Below are positions 1 to 10,382 of a stretch of DNA of 64,000 nucleotides, in pieces. This DNA comes from Agarophyton chilense. Lineage: Eukaryota; Rhodophyta; Florideophyceae; Gracilariales; Gracilariaceae. A program made the translations under genes and the position numbers. The stretch's first letter is position 1, and each line of letters begins with the position of its first letter. Under the pieces are notes generated by a model that had not been told where the DNA came from, made no database searches, and saw only the letters and a list, made by a program, of their open reading frames with translations. The DNA lies in assembly GCA_030374765.1 (NCBI GenBank), contig JARGXX010000068.1, forward strand, positions 2,604,001 to 2,668,000. The letters run 5' to 3'.

Positions 1-1110
1 ATCGACGCAGGCTCAGGCCCCACCGGCGCCACGATTCAATCCTTACAAGGTAGACAAACCCTGAAAGGTCGAGAAGCCAGGAAACCTTCAGGGAAAAGCC
101 GGACAAACGGTTACGGTCGCGACGCCGCCAATTAAGGGCAGCACTACCTGAAGGGCTGTGGAGCCGTAGGAACGACCAGGCGGGACGGCGCTGCGCAGGG
201 ACCTAGGAGGGAACTGAAGTTTGAGTAAACGGGAAAAGGTGAGACACCAACTTGGTAAGACAGGAGGGCTATGCGGAATCAGAATCGCAAGCAAGCAAGG
301 CCACTACCGAAACGGTATCCGCGAGCGCTCTAGTTACACTGCATCGCCCTCATAACAGTCCCTACCTGAATGGCTCTCGCTCAATTCGTGCGCCGACGTT
401 GCCGCACGCCCTCCCCAACCGATACTGGCGCCGAGTTCTGAACCTCAAGGGATCGCGCGCCCCGCGCAGACACCAATCCGATGCCCGCGCCGCTCTCGCT
501 TGCTACATCTCTATGGGTTGATGGAAGGAGACACGGGGCATGCTTCACGGGTAAGAAGGGGGTCTGTCGTATAGTGGCAGAAGGTCTGACCTTTGAGGTT
601 GTCAATATACTGCACTGACCCTGTATGTGATGGGTGCGAGGGATCAGAGGCCATGCAGCTTCGGGAGAGCTACCATCTAGGTGTTGTCATACACATTTAG
701 TGTTGACATGTACCTTCTGGTTGAGTAATTGTTAGGACTTGTAATTGTAATTATAATCATTTTAGTACGGTAGTAGAGTGGCCACCTGGCACTGTAGCCA
801 GTGCTGGCCAGGTCTCTGACACTAGGTCAGAGACCGTCCCTTGTTGGCACCTCCCGGGTGATCTGGAGAATGCAGTCCACTGCATATAGGGAACTGCACC
901 TCCCCCATCCTAATCTGATAAAGACAGGCATCAATTGGGTCACGACTATACCTTTTGGTTCATCGTTTCTCAACTACCACACAGGCGTTCCCGCGCGTCG
1001 TCGCCTACCATCGTTCACCTACACGGTATAGGCTAGTTTTCCCGCTGTTTGCCCCTGCGGCTTTTCACGGTGCCCTGTTACCATCGAGGTTTATTACTTC
1101 TACCTTCTAA
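1..1110. other. unassigned repeat-like DNA with a possible LTR
   Basis: No convincing gene is visible. A segment beginning TGTTGACATG at 701 and reaching a CACACA-like end near 983 has the look of a Copia-type LTR (TG start, CA end, AT-rich front part), and a similar string (acatgtaccttc) recurs near 28784. The partner LTR would lie left of the window, so there is no second copy or target duplication to test. The first 690 bases are proline/arginine-rich in translation and full of stops; they could be retroelement interior, but I cannot name a domain. Confidence 0.25.
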
Positions 1111-1159
1111 GGTTGAGCGTCAACACGCTCACTGCGGTTGAGCGTCACTACGCTCCCGT
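1111..1159. repeat. two 25-bp tandem units, each a small hairpin
   Basis: Two units start with ggttgagcgtca, 25 bp apart. Each contains a perfect 6-bp inverted repeat (gagcgt ... acgctc) around a 4-base loop, caac in the first and cact in the second. Their role is unknown. Confidence 0.7.
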
Positions 1160-1250
1160 GACAAGACAGTAGCATACCCCAGAGGTGATTGTACGACATG
1201 AAGTCTCATAAATTGTTGCAATCACTAGGGTCTACACGTCCGGAGGATTG

Positions 1251-4098
1251 GCCTCACATGAGGCCACCTTTGCCTCGTATGAGGCCAGTTCTATTTTCTA
1301 AAAAACTAGTAAAAAACGCTGGTTTCCACACTGCAGCGGCGTAATCAATTTTCTATGTAGAAAAATAAATTTCTACTCATGTTCCATCTGCTTTAAACTA
1401 CATTTTTTAGACGGCTGTCATCAGTAACACCAGCTTAGTGGTTTCAAGACCACTCGGAGACTGATAAAAACGTTCAAACCTCGCTGAGCTTAGTGAAACT
1501 TGAAAACTCCTACCGGAGCTCGGCTAATTCTAAAATTTATTATGTTTTAAGAACGCATTTGCGCCCTCTTGAACAGCAGACAGAATAAAGTGACATCTAC
1601 TAAAGGAATAATTTCGTCAGAGACCATAATATATCTAGCAAGTTGAATATCGCGGATTGAATTAGTAATGGGCTTAATATAATTTGAACTTTTGCTTTAT
1701 ACTTATAAAAATTGCCTCTAAAACAGCCTAAAAAAGCATTTTAACACATGAACATCAGTGTTGTTGACTTAAAGGTTGTTCGAAATGTGGTGAATGTCAC
1801 TCAGATGATCTAAAAAGCAATCAGAAGCTGTTCCGCTGTGACATATGTAAACATCCATATCATTGTAAGTTTTGCATTCTGAACACACAAATTTTGATTT
1901 GTAAGTTGTTTTACAGACTTTGCATCGTCCTTGGTATGTTTGAGACGATAAAGAACCATCTATTTTTCTTTCTTTTCGATTCGTTTCCATTGAATGAATG
2001 CTGGTACCAGTCATATATGCGTTTTCTATTTCATTTTTTTTTCTTACATTTTCTTTTCATAGTTCGAATGGCATCCCAGTTGTTACTTAAGAATCCGTCT
2101 GCGAGACTACAATAGAAAATACGCGGTGTAAGATTCAATGTGTTTCCGTATGCACCCTTGTAAAGATTCCAAGCATCAACCACGCACATTGCCAGCAAAG
2201 AAGTATTCTCTCTAAAAGACCATTCGTTCACTACAAACTTCTTTTCAATATTCAGAACATCTTGACGTGACCCATTATGCCTATCAATTCTTGAACAACA
2301 AGTATAGTCTTTCTCGCAAATCTCTGAAATAGCAATAGAAAGCGAATTTTTATGTTATTGCATCACTTGTCCTCAATCTTTCACAAGAAATAGGAGTTCC
2401 TGGTTGGGTACTGCTACAAGTGCTGATGAGATATCTTCTGTCACGGTCCACCCAAAGCACAGACATCATCTTTCGATCCAATTCACGCAGTTTCGCGACC
2501 ATTGACACGTGCTGGCCTCGTGCCGTTATTGTGAGATTGGAAAGGTGTTTCATAGGAAACCTTCTGGTGGCTGTTTTTTCCACCCCCGATGAAACGCATT
2601 CCTCTTTTTAAATTTTTTTCAGCTGTTTCAACAGATGCAAAATATGAATCTGCACAAACAATTCAAGCAGTTGCAAACCAATTTTCAACAAGTCTCATTA
2701 AAACAGCTGTTCCATGCGAATGTTCTGGTTCAAAAGGCTGCACCTCTGGTTGCGTAACTCCCATTTAGATTTCTATTTTGAGAATAATCCCACTCATTCC
2801 ATAATAGACCGTTTTTAATACACAAACATTTTCACGTTTTCTATGAAAAGCAGTGTATTGTGGAAGTCCAATATCAATCCAGTTTCCTCCGAGTCCATGG
2901 CAACGTGACATACTTGAGTCCACGCACAAAGTGTGTGACGGAGTTTCGAAAGCTTTCCGATGGTCATTTATAGCTTTCACAAATTCAGAAACGCATGACC
3001 GTCTGTATTCTTCGGAATTTTGATCGTTTTCAGAGCCACTGAAAACAAAAAAATGCCGTATATGTTCAAAACAAATGCGTGACATAATCTTTTCGAGTTG
3101 CGGAGATTGGATGTATTTTGAAGACCTATCCTTAGACCAAAATGATCTTCTATTAGAAAATTCAAAGCGGGTCATTATCACTATCAAACCGAAAACCTTA
3201 ACAATGTCACCCCGTGTATTCTGCTTTCAGCTTTTTCCGTTCAACGGAAAGTTCGTAGATCAAATTATTTTTTCGATTTGAGCTACGAGAAACATCCACA
3301 TGAAGAAATCATATGAAGAGATTCCCGAGGGCGCAAGAATGGCGGAGATAAATCTTCAACAAGTCCCGTGATTTTCCATTGATGAATTTGCATTGGACCA
3401 TTCCGAGTCAAGGATACATTTTCTGTTGTCCATTTCGTCGAATGAACTTCCAAAAATCTGTCTTGCGTGTCCCCGTTTGTGACAGTAGGGTGCTCGACAG
3501 ATTCATTGTATGACCGTCATCGCCATTCGTGACAGTATGCAGCTTTTCATTTTTCGAGTTTTCGTTAGTACTCGCAGCATCACTTATCTTCATGTTCGAA
3601 TCACAGGTTTCTTGAGTATTTTTCTGAACCGTAACATCATTCACTGGTTTCGCATTACAAATTTGTCGAGTTCACATCTTCTTGCGATGAGATAGCTCAA
3701 ATGTTATGGTTAAGAAAGTGTGTCTTCTATTATTTTGAAAACAACGTCTACTTTGTAACTCTTTCGCTTACAAGTTTCTTCTTCTATTGAGTGCAAAAGC
3801 AACGTTTACAGGCGCTCTTAGATATGACGAGACGTGCGCTGGTGTTCACTTTGTTCCCAACTACGCGTTGGGGGTCCATGGATGATGACATATTTCACAA
3901 ATTATGAAGGAATGGAGTGAATGTGATGTTTTGTACAGGTTTTGACGATACTTAGTGATCTTTGAGGTTTATGCCAAAGAAAAAAATAGTATTGAAAACG
4001 TCTAGGCACAAAATTTTAAAGAAATTGACAAAGTTTACAAAAATTATCGATGTTGTAATTCTGGCCTCATATGAGACCAGTGGTCTTATAAACACTAG
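1251..4098 (-). mobile_element. piggyBac-like DNA transposon, decayed
   Basis: The ends carry imperfect inverted repeats. The left end (about 1251-1288) reads into tatgaggccag, and the reverse complement of the right end (about 4061-4098) gives the same core, preceded in both copies by a related block (atgaggccac / ataagaccac). Between them lies a minus-strand transposase with piggyBac features. I do not see an intact TTAA duplication at the edges, so the exact ends are uncertain. The interior is AT-rich compared with Gypsy-1 beside it. The element is old and cannot be autonomous. Confidence 0.6.
1769..3644 (-). pseudogene. piggyBac-like transposase (DDE_Tnp_1_7), broken
   Basis: The frame is broken several times, but the order of motifs follows the piggyBac family. 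An N-terminal low-complexity block (3408-3644) comes first. Then come a MSRICFEHIRHFFVFSG helix block resembling the family's RFxxIxRYLxFS, and CVDSSMSRCHG near 2920, which matches the first catalytic Asp (iDEsM). A QYTAFHRKRENVCVLKTVYYG block follows in the place of KPxxxGIK. WVDRDRRYLISTCSS near 2450 contains the third catalytic Asp position. A C-terminal cysteine-rich domain sits at about 1800-1920 (RCKVCKTT, CSECKTY, ICHSGTASDCF), typical of the C-terminal ring/cross-brace finger. The enzyme would cut and paste its transposon at TTAA. Function is lost. Confidence 0.7.
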
Positions 4099-4581
4099 GC
4101 TATAAAAGAGTACGGCAAAGCATCGGAGTAATTTGAACAGCAATAATAGTAGTGAGCTCCCACAAACGTCTCATGGCATCAGCTTTTTCTATAGTCATGG
4201 CTGTGCCTTAGCGACTCGCTCATGCTCTCTTCAAATATTTACGTGCTATCTTTCATTCGCTGAGCGCTATATGCCTGCAATTTATACAAACGTACATTTA
4301 TTACTGCCTAGATTGTGTTGCAGTATTTTCGTTGTTCGGTTTATTTGTTTCTACTTGAAAGATGACTGAATCTCACTCATAGTGAAAGCAAAACATTTTC
4401 TTGCTTTCATTTTCTTAGTTCGACGATCGAAATCATGACGCCCAAAGCAAGCTTTTCTTTATATGTATCTACATTTATGCAGATAGTGAATTTTTCCCTT
4501 TTTTGTGGTGATGCAGGTTTTTATTACACTTTACGTTTCGCTATGAGAAATTGAAAACCGAGAATGGAATGCACAGAGAAG
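4099..4581. other. gap between transposons, no gene seen
   Basis: AT-rich sequence between the piggyBac-like element and Gypsy-1. Only short stop-rich frames occur and none resembles a known domain. Confidence 0.5.
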
Positions 4582-4586
4582 CTATA

Positions 4587-4897
4587 TGTAACGCCTGCGA
4601 CGCATATGCGCCCGACCCGATTGGGAAGATGGTTTAGATATTATGCATCGACCTCATTGGACACTGTACAGCCTCGAGCCTCCACTCTGCTCGAGGCTCG
4701 CCCAGCTTGGGCGGCCTATTTAGTCCCTTAGGTCTCTCCCTCGTTTGAGTCGACGAGGTATCGAACTCACCCGATCCTCTCGAGCCGACCCACTGTGCTT
4801 GAGTAAACTCCACCCTGTCTGTCTGTTTTCAGTCTTCGGTACTGTACCGACCGTCAGGACTCTATCTATACTGCACGGCCACGCCGGGCAGACTATA
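4587..4897 (+). repeat. 5' LTR of Gypsy-1
   Basis: 311 bp starting TGTAACGCC. It contains a 9-bp inverted repeat (agcctcgag ... ctcgaggct) near 4674-4702. It matches 9756-10066 except at about five positions. Confidence 0.95.
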
Positions 4898-4986
4898 GTG
4901 ATCACTTCAGATTACTTCCAAGTGTGGTTCGAGTATCACAAGACCGTTTTGGACGTTCAAGACACCGATCATTCAAGACGTCAAAC

Positions 4987-5690
4987 ATGGAGGACAACAC
5001 GTCTTCTTCTTCGACCGCCAGGACTGCTCGCACTGCAGGCCCTAGGGTCAATCGTTTCACCATGGCTGTCGAGCAGCCGTTCCTCGCCCGCATGGACCCG
5101 GAGTCTATCCGAGTGTTTCTCCGCAAGTACGACGCGTACTATCGCGAACTGACCGCAAGGACTTCGCAGCTCTTCCAAGAGGGGACGGTCTCGCTCGACC
5201 CATCCGTCCTGTTGGTCTGACCTACTGTGTCGACGCCGAACAGCTCGAGTCCGCCGTGGACTGCGGCTGGATTGCCGACTGCGACGACGTCAAGACCTTA
5301 ACGGACGACCAGTTACGGACCTTTTTGGACGCCGAGTCCGAGGAGTCGAGTGACCCTGTCACGGAACAGGAACTCGGCCAAATGGTCCTGTCTCTCATCA
5401 AGATGGACATGTCTGTCAAGTCCGCGGAGGGTCGAATGAAACTCCTGTTCATGGAGTACCGCTCGCTCCTCCGAACCAATGGCCTCAAGTGGGTCATCGA
5501 GAACAACCCCAAGGCGGCCATCCGCCACGTCCTTTCGGTCATCAAGCCTCAGCAACTCAGGGCTAGGCTCGAGCAGGACATCAAGTTCTCAAAGGCCAAG
5601 CTCAAGAGAGACTTCAGTGGCTTTCAGGCGCACGCCATCGGACTATCGCAGGCTTGGAGCGCCTCGACACCGGCCCCCCGAAGTCTCGCA
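4987..5690 (+). CDS. Gypsy-1 gag region
   Basis: Begins at ATG 4987 (MEDNTSSSST), 89 bases after the 5' LTR. It encodes a charged helical protein without recognisable enzymatic motifs, as expected for a Ty3/Gypsy capsid precursor, and runs into a basic Lys/Arg-rich tail. The end of the region overlaps the start of the pol frame, the arrangement such elements use to express pol by frameshifting. The reading here is not fully continuous. Assignment rests on position and composition. Confidence 0.6.
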
Positions 5691-8600
5691 AGTCTGAAGG
5701 GAGCTCCGGAAAGACCACAACGGACTACAAGAAGTCGGCCGGCGGCAATGACAACAAGGCCGGCGGCAAGACCAAAAAGGACAAAGTCAAGACGAAGCGC
5801 CAGCCGCCTTCCCCGTGTCCGCTACCGGCCTGTGATGGCAAGAAGCTCATGCATTGGGCCGATGACTGCGAGAACTCAACGGACGCAGAGAAAAAGGCCT
5901 TCAAGGACAAAGTTGCCGCCTCAAAGTCTCGTGATGGCCCTGCGAGGTCGACGCGTTCCCAGACCTCGTCGGCAGAGCCCGCTTCATCGTCTGCATCCAA
6001 GACCGTCGGACGCTTGCAGCGCAAGTCCGACGCGTCCGCACGCGACGACGACTCGCCGTCGTGCAAGATGACCATTATGGACGGCAAGGCTTCCCAAGAT
6101 GTGACGGGACGCTGTGACGACGGCAGCGACGAGAATATCGCGTCGTCCAAACTGGCCGTCCATGCTGTGGGCCAAGGTATCGGCAAGATTGACCGCATTG
6201 ACACGGTGCGAGTCAAAGTCGCGCTGACCAAAGAGGACGAAGCGCCAATATACACGTTCTCGCGTGCTTGGTCTGTGCCTGTCACGGTCTTACACCTCAA
6301 CTCAGGTCGTCTCGCTCTCAAGAATATCCGCTTCCTTGTTGCGGATGACAACGTGACCTGTGAGGACTTGCTGATTGGCCTACCGGTACTGCGCCATCTG
6401 CGCGTGGATACGAAGACCCTACTGGAGGACAACATCACGTCCCTCGACGGGACGGATTGCAGTCCAGATGGACCACCGGGGACCAATGGTGGGAAAGTGA
6501 GTCGGATTATGATTGCCCGACTCAACCGCGTGCGCGACGACCACGTGGACTCTTCCGCCCCGCTCGACCCGGCGCACCCCAAGGTCAACTACTACAGCGC
6601 ACGCGCTGAAGAGGATCCGTTCCCGGATCCGTCCTTGCTGGAACCTATCGATGGGGACCAGCACGAGGACATCAAGACCGCAGTGGACGACATGAAGACA
6701 GTCGCCCAAGACAACGGACTGCCGGAAGAAGACCGCCCAACATTGGAAACGCTGCTTGCTGACCATATGGACATATTCCGCACGTCATTTTCCTCGGGGC
6801 CTCCCGCTGTAATCCCCGCGCTCAAGGTTGCTCTGACCCGCGACGCCAAGCCCGTCAAGGTCCGTCTGCGCAACTATTCGCAAGACCAAAGGGACTTCAT
6901 GGACAAGTTCGTCAAGGACCTCGTCCACCATGGTCTTGCATACGCGAACCCGAAGTCCAAATGGGCCTGCGCGCCGCTCCTTGTGCCGAAGCCAGGCGCC
7001 CGCTTCCGCTTTACAGTGGACCTGCGTCCGGTCAACAAGTTCACCGTCCGGCATCAGTACCCGAGGCCGAATCTGGAGCACGAGCTGACCAAACTGGGCA
7101 CGTCGAGATATTTCGCGACCTTCGACCTCTCGCATGGCTATTGGCAGCTGCCATTATCCGAAGAGTCACAGGAGTGCCAGTCATTCATCACACCAGACGG
7201 CATTTTCTCCCCGACGCGTGTCCTCCACGGGACGACCAATGCAGTGACTCATCTGCAATCCGCCTTCGCGGGTATCATACCCGCTGACCTCAAGGCCAAC
7301 ATGTTGTCCTGGTTGGACGATATCCTCATTCATGCACCGACCGTTACCGGCCTGCTGAAGTCCATTCGGTCATTCTTTGTGGTCTGTGCGGACCACAATA
7401 TCAAGCTCCACCCGGCGAAATGCATCCTATTCGCCAAGGAGATACGCTGTTGTGGCCGTCTCGTGTCCAGTTCTGGTCTTCGCTACGATCTGCACCGCCT
7501 CGACGGCCTGCTGTCCACGCAGCCGCCGACCACCGGGGCCAACCTGCAGCAGTTCGTCTGCGCCCTACAGTGGGTCAAGCAGGGCATCCCCAGCTTCTCC
7601 AAAGTCGTGGAACCGCTGCACGACTTCATGGAACGCTTGTATGACCATGTGGCCAAGCGCACGAAGAGCGCAGTTGCTCGTGTCCTACTCGTGGACCTCG
7701 GATGGAACAAGACCGAATTGGACGCCTTCGAGGCATGCAAGAACGCTCTCGCGCGTCAGGTCACGCTCGCGCACCGCGAAGTCGGCCAACGCTTGTGCGT
7801 CTACACCGATGCGTCCGATACGGCCTGGTCCGGGATTGTGACCCAAGTCCCCTTCCCGGACATCGTCAAGCCCCACAAGTACCAACGGCATTCGCCGTTG
7901 GCGTTCCTCTCGGGACGCTTCAACAAAACCCAGATGGGTTGGTCCGTCCTCGAGAAGGAAGCGTACGCCGTCCGGACCTCTTTGGACCGTATACACTGGA
8001 TCGTCGCGACGCCTGAAGGATTCGACCTCTACAAGGAACATAACAACCTCATCTTCCTATTCGACCCGCTGTCGGTGGTCCCCGACATGTCGCAGACGTC
8101 GCTGCGCAAAGTCCTACGTTGGGCCGTGTGGCTGAGCATGTACCGCTACACATGCTACCACATCAAGGGCGACGACAACGTCTGGGCCGATCTTCTGACC
8201 CGATGTTCTACGGTTCCGGCCACTGTGCGCCGCCTCGTGCGCATCCCGGAGCTTCCCTCGTCGTCCAGCACGGACTTCGACTGGCCTACACGGACTACAA
8301 TCGCCGCGGTTCAGCAGGCGCACGATGCATCACGCCCTGCAGACCTCGTCCTCATCGACCGACTTTGGACTCTTCCTTCTGGTTCCATCTGGGTCCCGGA
8401 TGACGCCGCTGACATCCAGCTCCGGTTGTGCATCATCGCCCATACTGGTCCTTCGGGTCATCGCGGCGTTAGCGCCACGGAGCAGGCGCTCCTCAAGTCC
8501 TTTCATTCGTCTACGCTCAAGGCGGACGTCCGCGCCTTCGTCCGTGCTTGTATCCACTGTCTATCGATAGTGGGAGGGGAGAAAATCCCACGTTCTTTCG

Positions 8601-9745
8601 GCCCAGCCGTCCACGGCACGAAAGCGAACGACCTGCTCCAGTTCGACTACATCGAGCTCGGAGCCACAGCGCACGGCGACAAGTACGCACTCATGTTGCG
8701 TGACGACCATTCGGACTACAAGTGGTTTTTCCCGTTCCCTGACACCTCCGCCGAGAACGCCGCCACTGCCATTATCGAGGGGTGTGCAGCCTTCGGCGTC
8801 CCTAATGGTCTCATTTCCGATGGCCCCACTCATTTCAAGAATGAGTCTGTCCGTTTGGTCTCAAAGGGTCTCAAGGTGCTGCACCACTTTACCCTTCCCT
8901 ACTGTCCGTGGAGCAACGGGGCAGTAGAGCGTCTGGGTTGCGAGTTGCTTCGCGTCCTAAGGTCGGTCCTTTCGGAGCTTCAGATGCGCACGACCGAATG
9001 GCCTGACCTCATCCCCATCGTCCAATCGGTCCTCAACAATTCCCCCTCTCCGCAGCGTGGGAATGTGTGTCCAATCACGGCCTTCATGGGCAAAGAACCG
9101 ACGCCACCGGTTCAGACCTTCATGCGAACATCACTGTCCACACCGGTCACGTTGACAGAGGCGCAAGCGGAACGCACCCTCAACGTACAGAAGCTCATCG
9201 AGCTCCGAGACGAGCTTCATCCGCTCCTACAGTCCAATTTGGTCAAACATCGCAAGCAAGCAAGAGCCGCTGCGTCGCGTGGAAAGCACCCTCACTTCAC
9301 TGAAGGTGACTATGTCCTCGTGGCCCGCACCGAATATGGTGCTGGAGACAAGCTCGTCCTTCGCTGGCGCGGTCCTCGCAGGGTCATCAAGGCGCTGAGC
9401 GACTACGTTTGTCAAGTTGAAGACCTCCGGAATGGCCAAATGGATGACGTACACTCGACGCGTCTCAAGTTCTACCGCGACGACGCGATTGGAGAGGCAG
9501 CCATTCTGTCTCATGTCCTACAGTCCGAGTCGGGCATGCCTGTCGCCCGTCTAATGGGGCTCGAGGACAGTCCCGATGGTCTCGAGGTCCACGTCCACTG
9601 GAAGGGACTGGATAACTGCGAGGACACTGTCGAGCCGCTTGAACGTGTGTTCGAAGACGACCCGATGATGGTCGAGCGCCTATTTAAGCGCAAGGCCACC
9701 CCAGCCCATCTGGTCCAGAAGGCCAACGCTCTCCTTCCTATTTGA
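5654..9745 (+). CDS. Gypsy-1 Pol polyprotein with C-terminal chromodomain-like region
   Basis: A 1363-codon open frame. In order it shows a basic linker with a CCHC-like finger (CPLPACDGKKLMHWADDC, about residues 54-71), a protease region, then reverse transcriptase with FATFDLSHGYWQLPL and the catalytic SWLDDILIHA. RNase H follows (VYTDASDTAWSG; FLSGRFNKTQMGWSVLEKEA). Integrase has the HHCC finger (HTGPSGHRGV ... CIHCL) and core motifs (FDYIELG, GLISDGPTHFKN, WSNGAVERLG). A tail resembling a chromodomain (VHWKGLDNCEDTVEPLERV) may steer insertion to marked chromatin. The order RT-RH-IN identifies Ty3/Gypsy. The start coordinate is the open-frame limit, not a proven start codon. Confidence 0.92.
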   Translation: MERLDTGPPKSRKSEGSSGKTTTDYKKSAGGNDNKAGGKTKKDKVKTKRQPPSPCPLPACDGKKLMHWADDCENSTDAEKKAFKDKVAASKSRDGPARSTRSQTSSAEPASSSASKTVGRLQRKSDASARDDDSPSCKMTIMDGKASQDVTGRCDDGSDENIASSKLAVHAVGQGIGKIDRIDTVRVKVALTKEDEAPIYTFSRAWSVPVTVLHLNSGRLALKNIRFLVADDNVTCEDLLIGLPVLRHLRVDTKTLLEDNITSLDGTDCSPDGPPGTNGGKVSRIMIARLNRVRDDHVDSSAPLDPAHPKVNYYSARAEEDPFPDPSLLEPIDGDQHEDIKTAVDDMKTVAQDNGLPEEDRPTLETLLADHMDIFRTSFSSGPPAVIPALKVALTRDAKPVKVRLRNYSQDQRDFMDKFVKDLVHHGLAYANPKSKWACAPLLVPKPGARFRFTVDLRPVNKFTVRHQYPRPNLEHELTKLGTSRYFATFDLSHGYWQLPLSEESQECQSFITPDGIFSPTRVLHGTTNAVTHLQSAFAGIIPADLKANMLSWLDDILIHAPTVTGLLKSIRSFFVVCADHNIKLHPAKCILFAKEIRCCGRLVSSSGLRYDLHRLDGLLSTQPPTTGANLQQFVCALQWVKQGIPSFSKVVEPLHDFMERLYDHVAKRTKSAVARVLLVDLGWNKTELDAFEACKNALARQVTLAHREVGQRLCVYTDASDTAWSGIVTQVPFPDIVKPHKYQRHSPLAFLSGRFNKTQMGWSVLEKEAYAVRTSLDRIHWIVATPEGFDLYKEHNNLIFLFDPLSVVPDMSQTSLRKVLRWAVWLSMYRYTCYHIKGDDNVWADLLTRCSTVPATVRRLVRIPELPSSSSTDFDWPTRTTIAAVQQAHDASRPADLVLIDRLWTLPSGSIWVPDDAADIQLRLCIIAHTGPSGHRGVSATEQALLKSFHSSTLKADVRAFVRACIHCLSIVGGEKIPRSFGPAVHGTKANDLLQFDYIELGATAHGDKYALMLRDDHSDYKWFFPFPDTSAENAATAIIEGCAAFGVPNGLISDGPTHFKNESVRLVSKGLKVLHHFTLPYCPWSNGAVERLGCELLRVLRSVLSELQMRTTEWPDLIPIVQSVLNNSPSPQRGNVCPITAFMGKEPTPPVQTFMRTSLSTPVTLTEAQAERTLNVQKLIELRDELHPLLQSNLVKHRKQARAAASRGKHPHFTEGDYVLVARTEYGAGDKLVLRWRGPRRVIKALSDYVCQVEDLRNGQMDDVHSTRLKFYRDDAIGEAAILSHVLQSESGMPVARLMGLEDSPDGLEVHVHWKGLDNCEDTVEPLERVFEDDPMMVERLFKRKATPAHLVQKANALLPI

Positions 9746-9755
9746 AAGAGAGGAG

Positions 9756-10066
9756 TGTAACGCCTGCGGCGCATATGCGCCCGACCCGATTAGGAAGATA
9801 GTTTAGATATTATGCATCGACCTCATTGGACACTGTACAGCCTCGAGCCTCCACTCTGCTCGAGGCTCGCCCAGCTTGGGCGGCCTATTTAGTCCCTTAG
9901 GTCTCTCCCTCGTTTGAGTCGACGAGGTATCGAACTCACCCGATCCTCTCTAGCCGACCCACTGTGCTTGAGTAAACTCCACCCTGTCTGTCTGTTTTCA
10001 GTCTTCGGTACTGTACCGACCGTCAGGACTCTATCTATACTGTACGGCCACGCCGGGCAGACTATA
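9756..10066 (+). repeat. 3' LTR of Gypsy-1
   Basis: Second 311-bp LTR, directly preceded by a purine-rich tract (gaaagagaggag) and followed by the CTATA target duplication at 10067-10071. Confidence 0.95.
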
Positions 10067-10071
10067 CTATA

Positions 10072-10382
10072 TTTGACAATAAATTTACCAAACAGTTGGC
10101 ATTCAACGATTTTAATCGATTATATTAAAGCCATACTAAAAATTATAATGTTAGTACTTTTGCTTTGTCATATGGTAGGAAACGTTGAGTGCGAAATTTA
10201 TCTCTAGAAATTTACTTGACCAATATAAGCTGTTGAGAAGATTCCGGTTGTTTGAGGATGGTTCAGACCTCAGAAACCGTTTCAATATAGATTCGCGTGG
10301 TCTCAATCAGAAGTAATAATAGCCGAAGAAGAGTGATCCCGTTTATTTGGTTTTTAGTGGCCTATCTATCGGTTCACATGTA
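10072..10382. other. AT-rich spacer, no gene seen
   Basis: Separates Gypsy-1 from the Tc1-type element. No open frame of substance and no repeat structure noticed. Confidence 0.5.

Larger units (their letters stand above)
4587..10066 (+). mobile_element. Gypsy-1, LTR retrotransposon (Ty3/Gypsy), young
   Basis: The element is bounded by two 311-bp direct LTRs (4587-4897 and 9756-10066) that differ at only about five positions by eye, all transitions. A perfect 5-bp duplication CTATA flanks it (4582-4586 and 10067-10071). Gag lies at about 4987-5690 and pol is one long frame (5654-9745) ending in a chromodomain-like tail. A purine tract (9744-9755) sits directly before the 3' LTR. LTR identity near 98% makes it the youngest retroelement here. 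It looks almost whole, with pol open and perhaps one or two breaks in gag. The GC-rich coding region stands out against AT-rich flanks. Confidence 0.95.

Noticed and set aside
5725-6588. 287-codon minus-strand ORF inside Gypsy-1
   Set aside because: Shadow of the GC-rich pol frame on the opposite strand; Ser/Arg-rich low-complexity translation.
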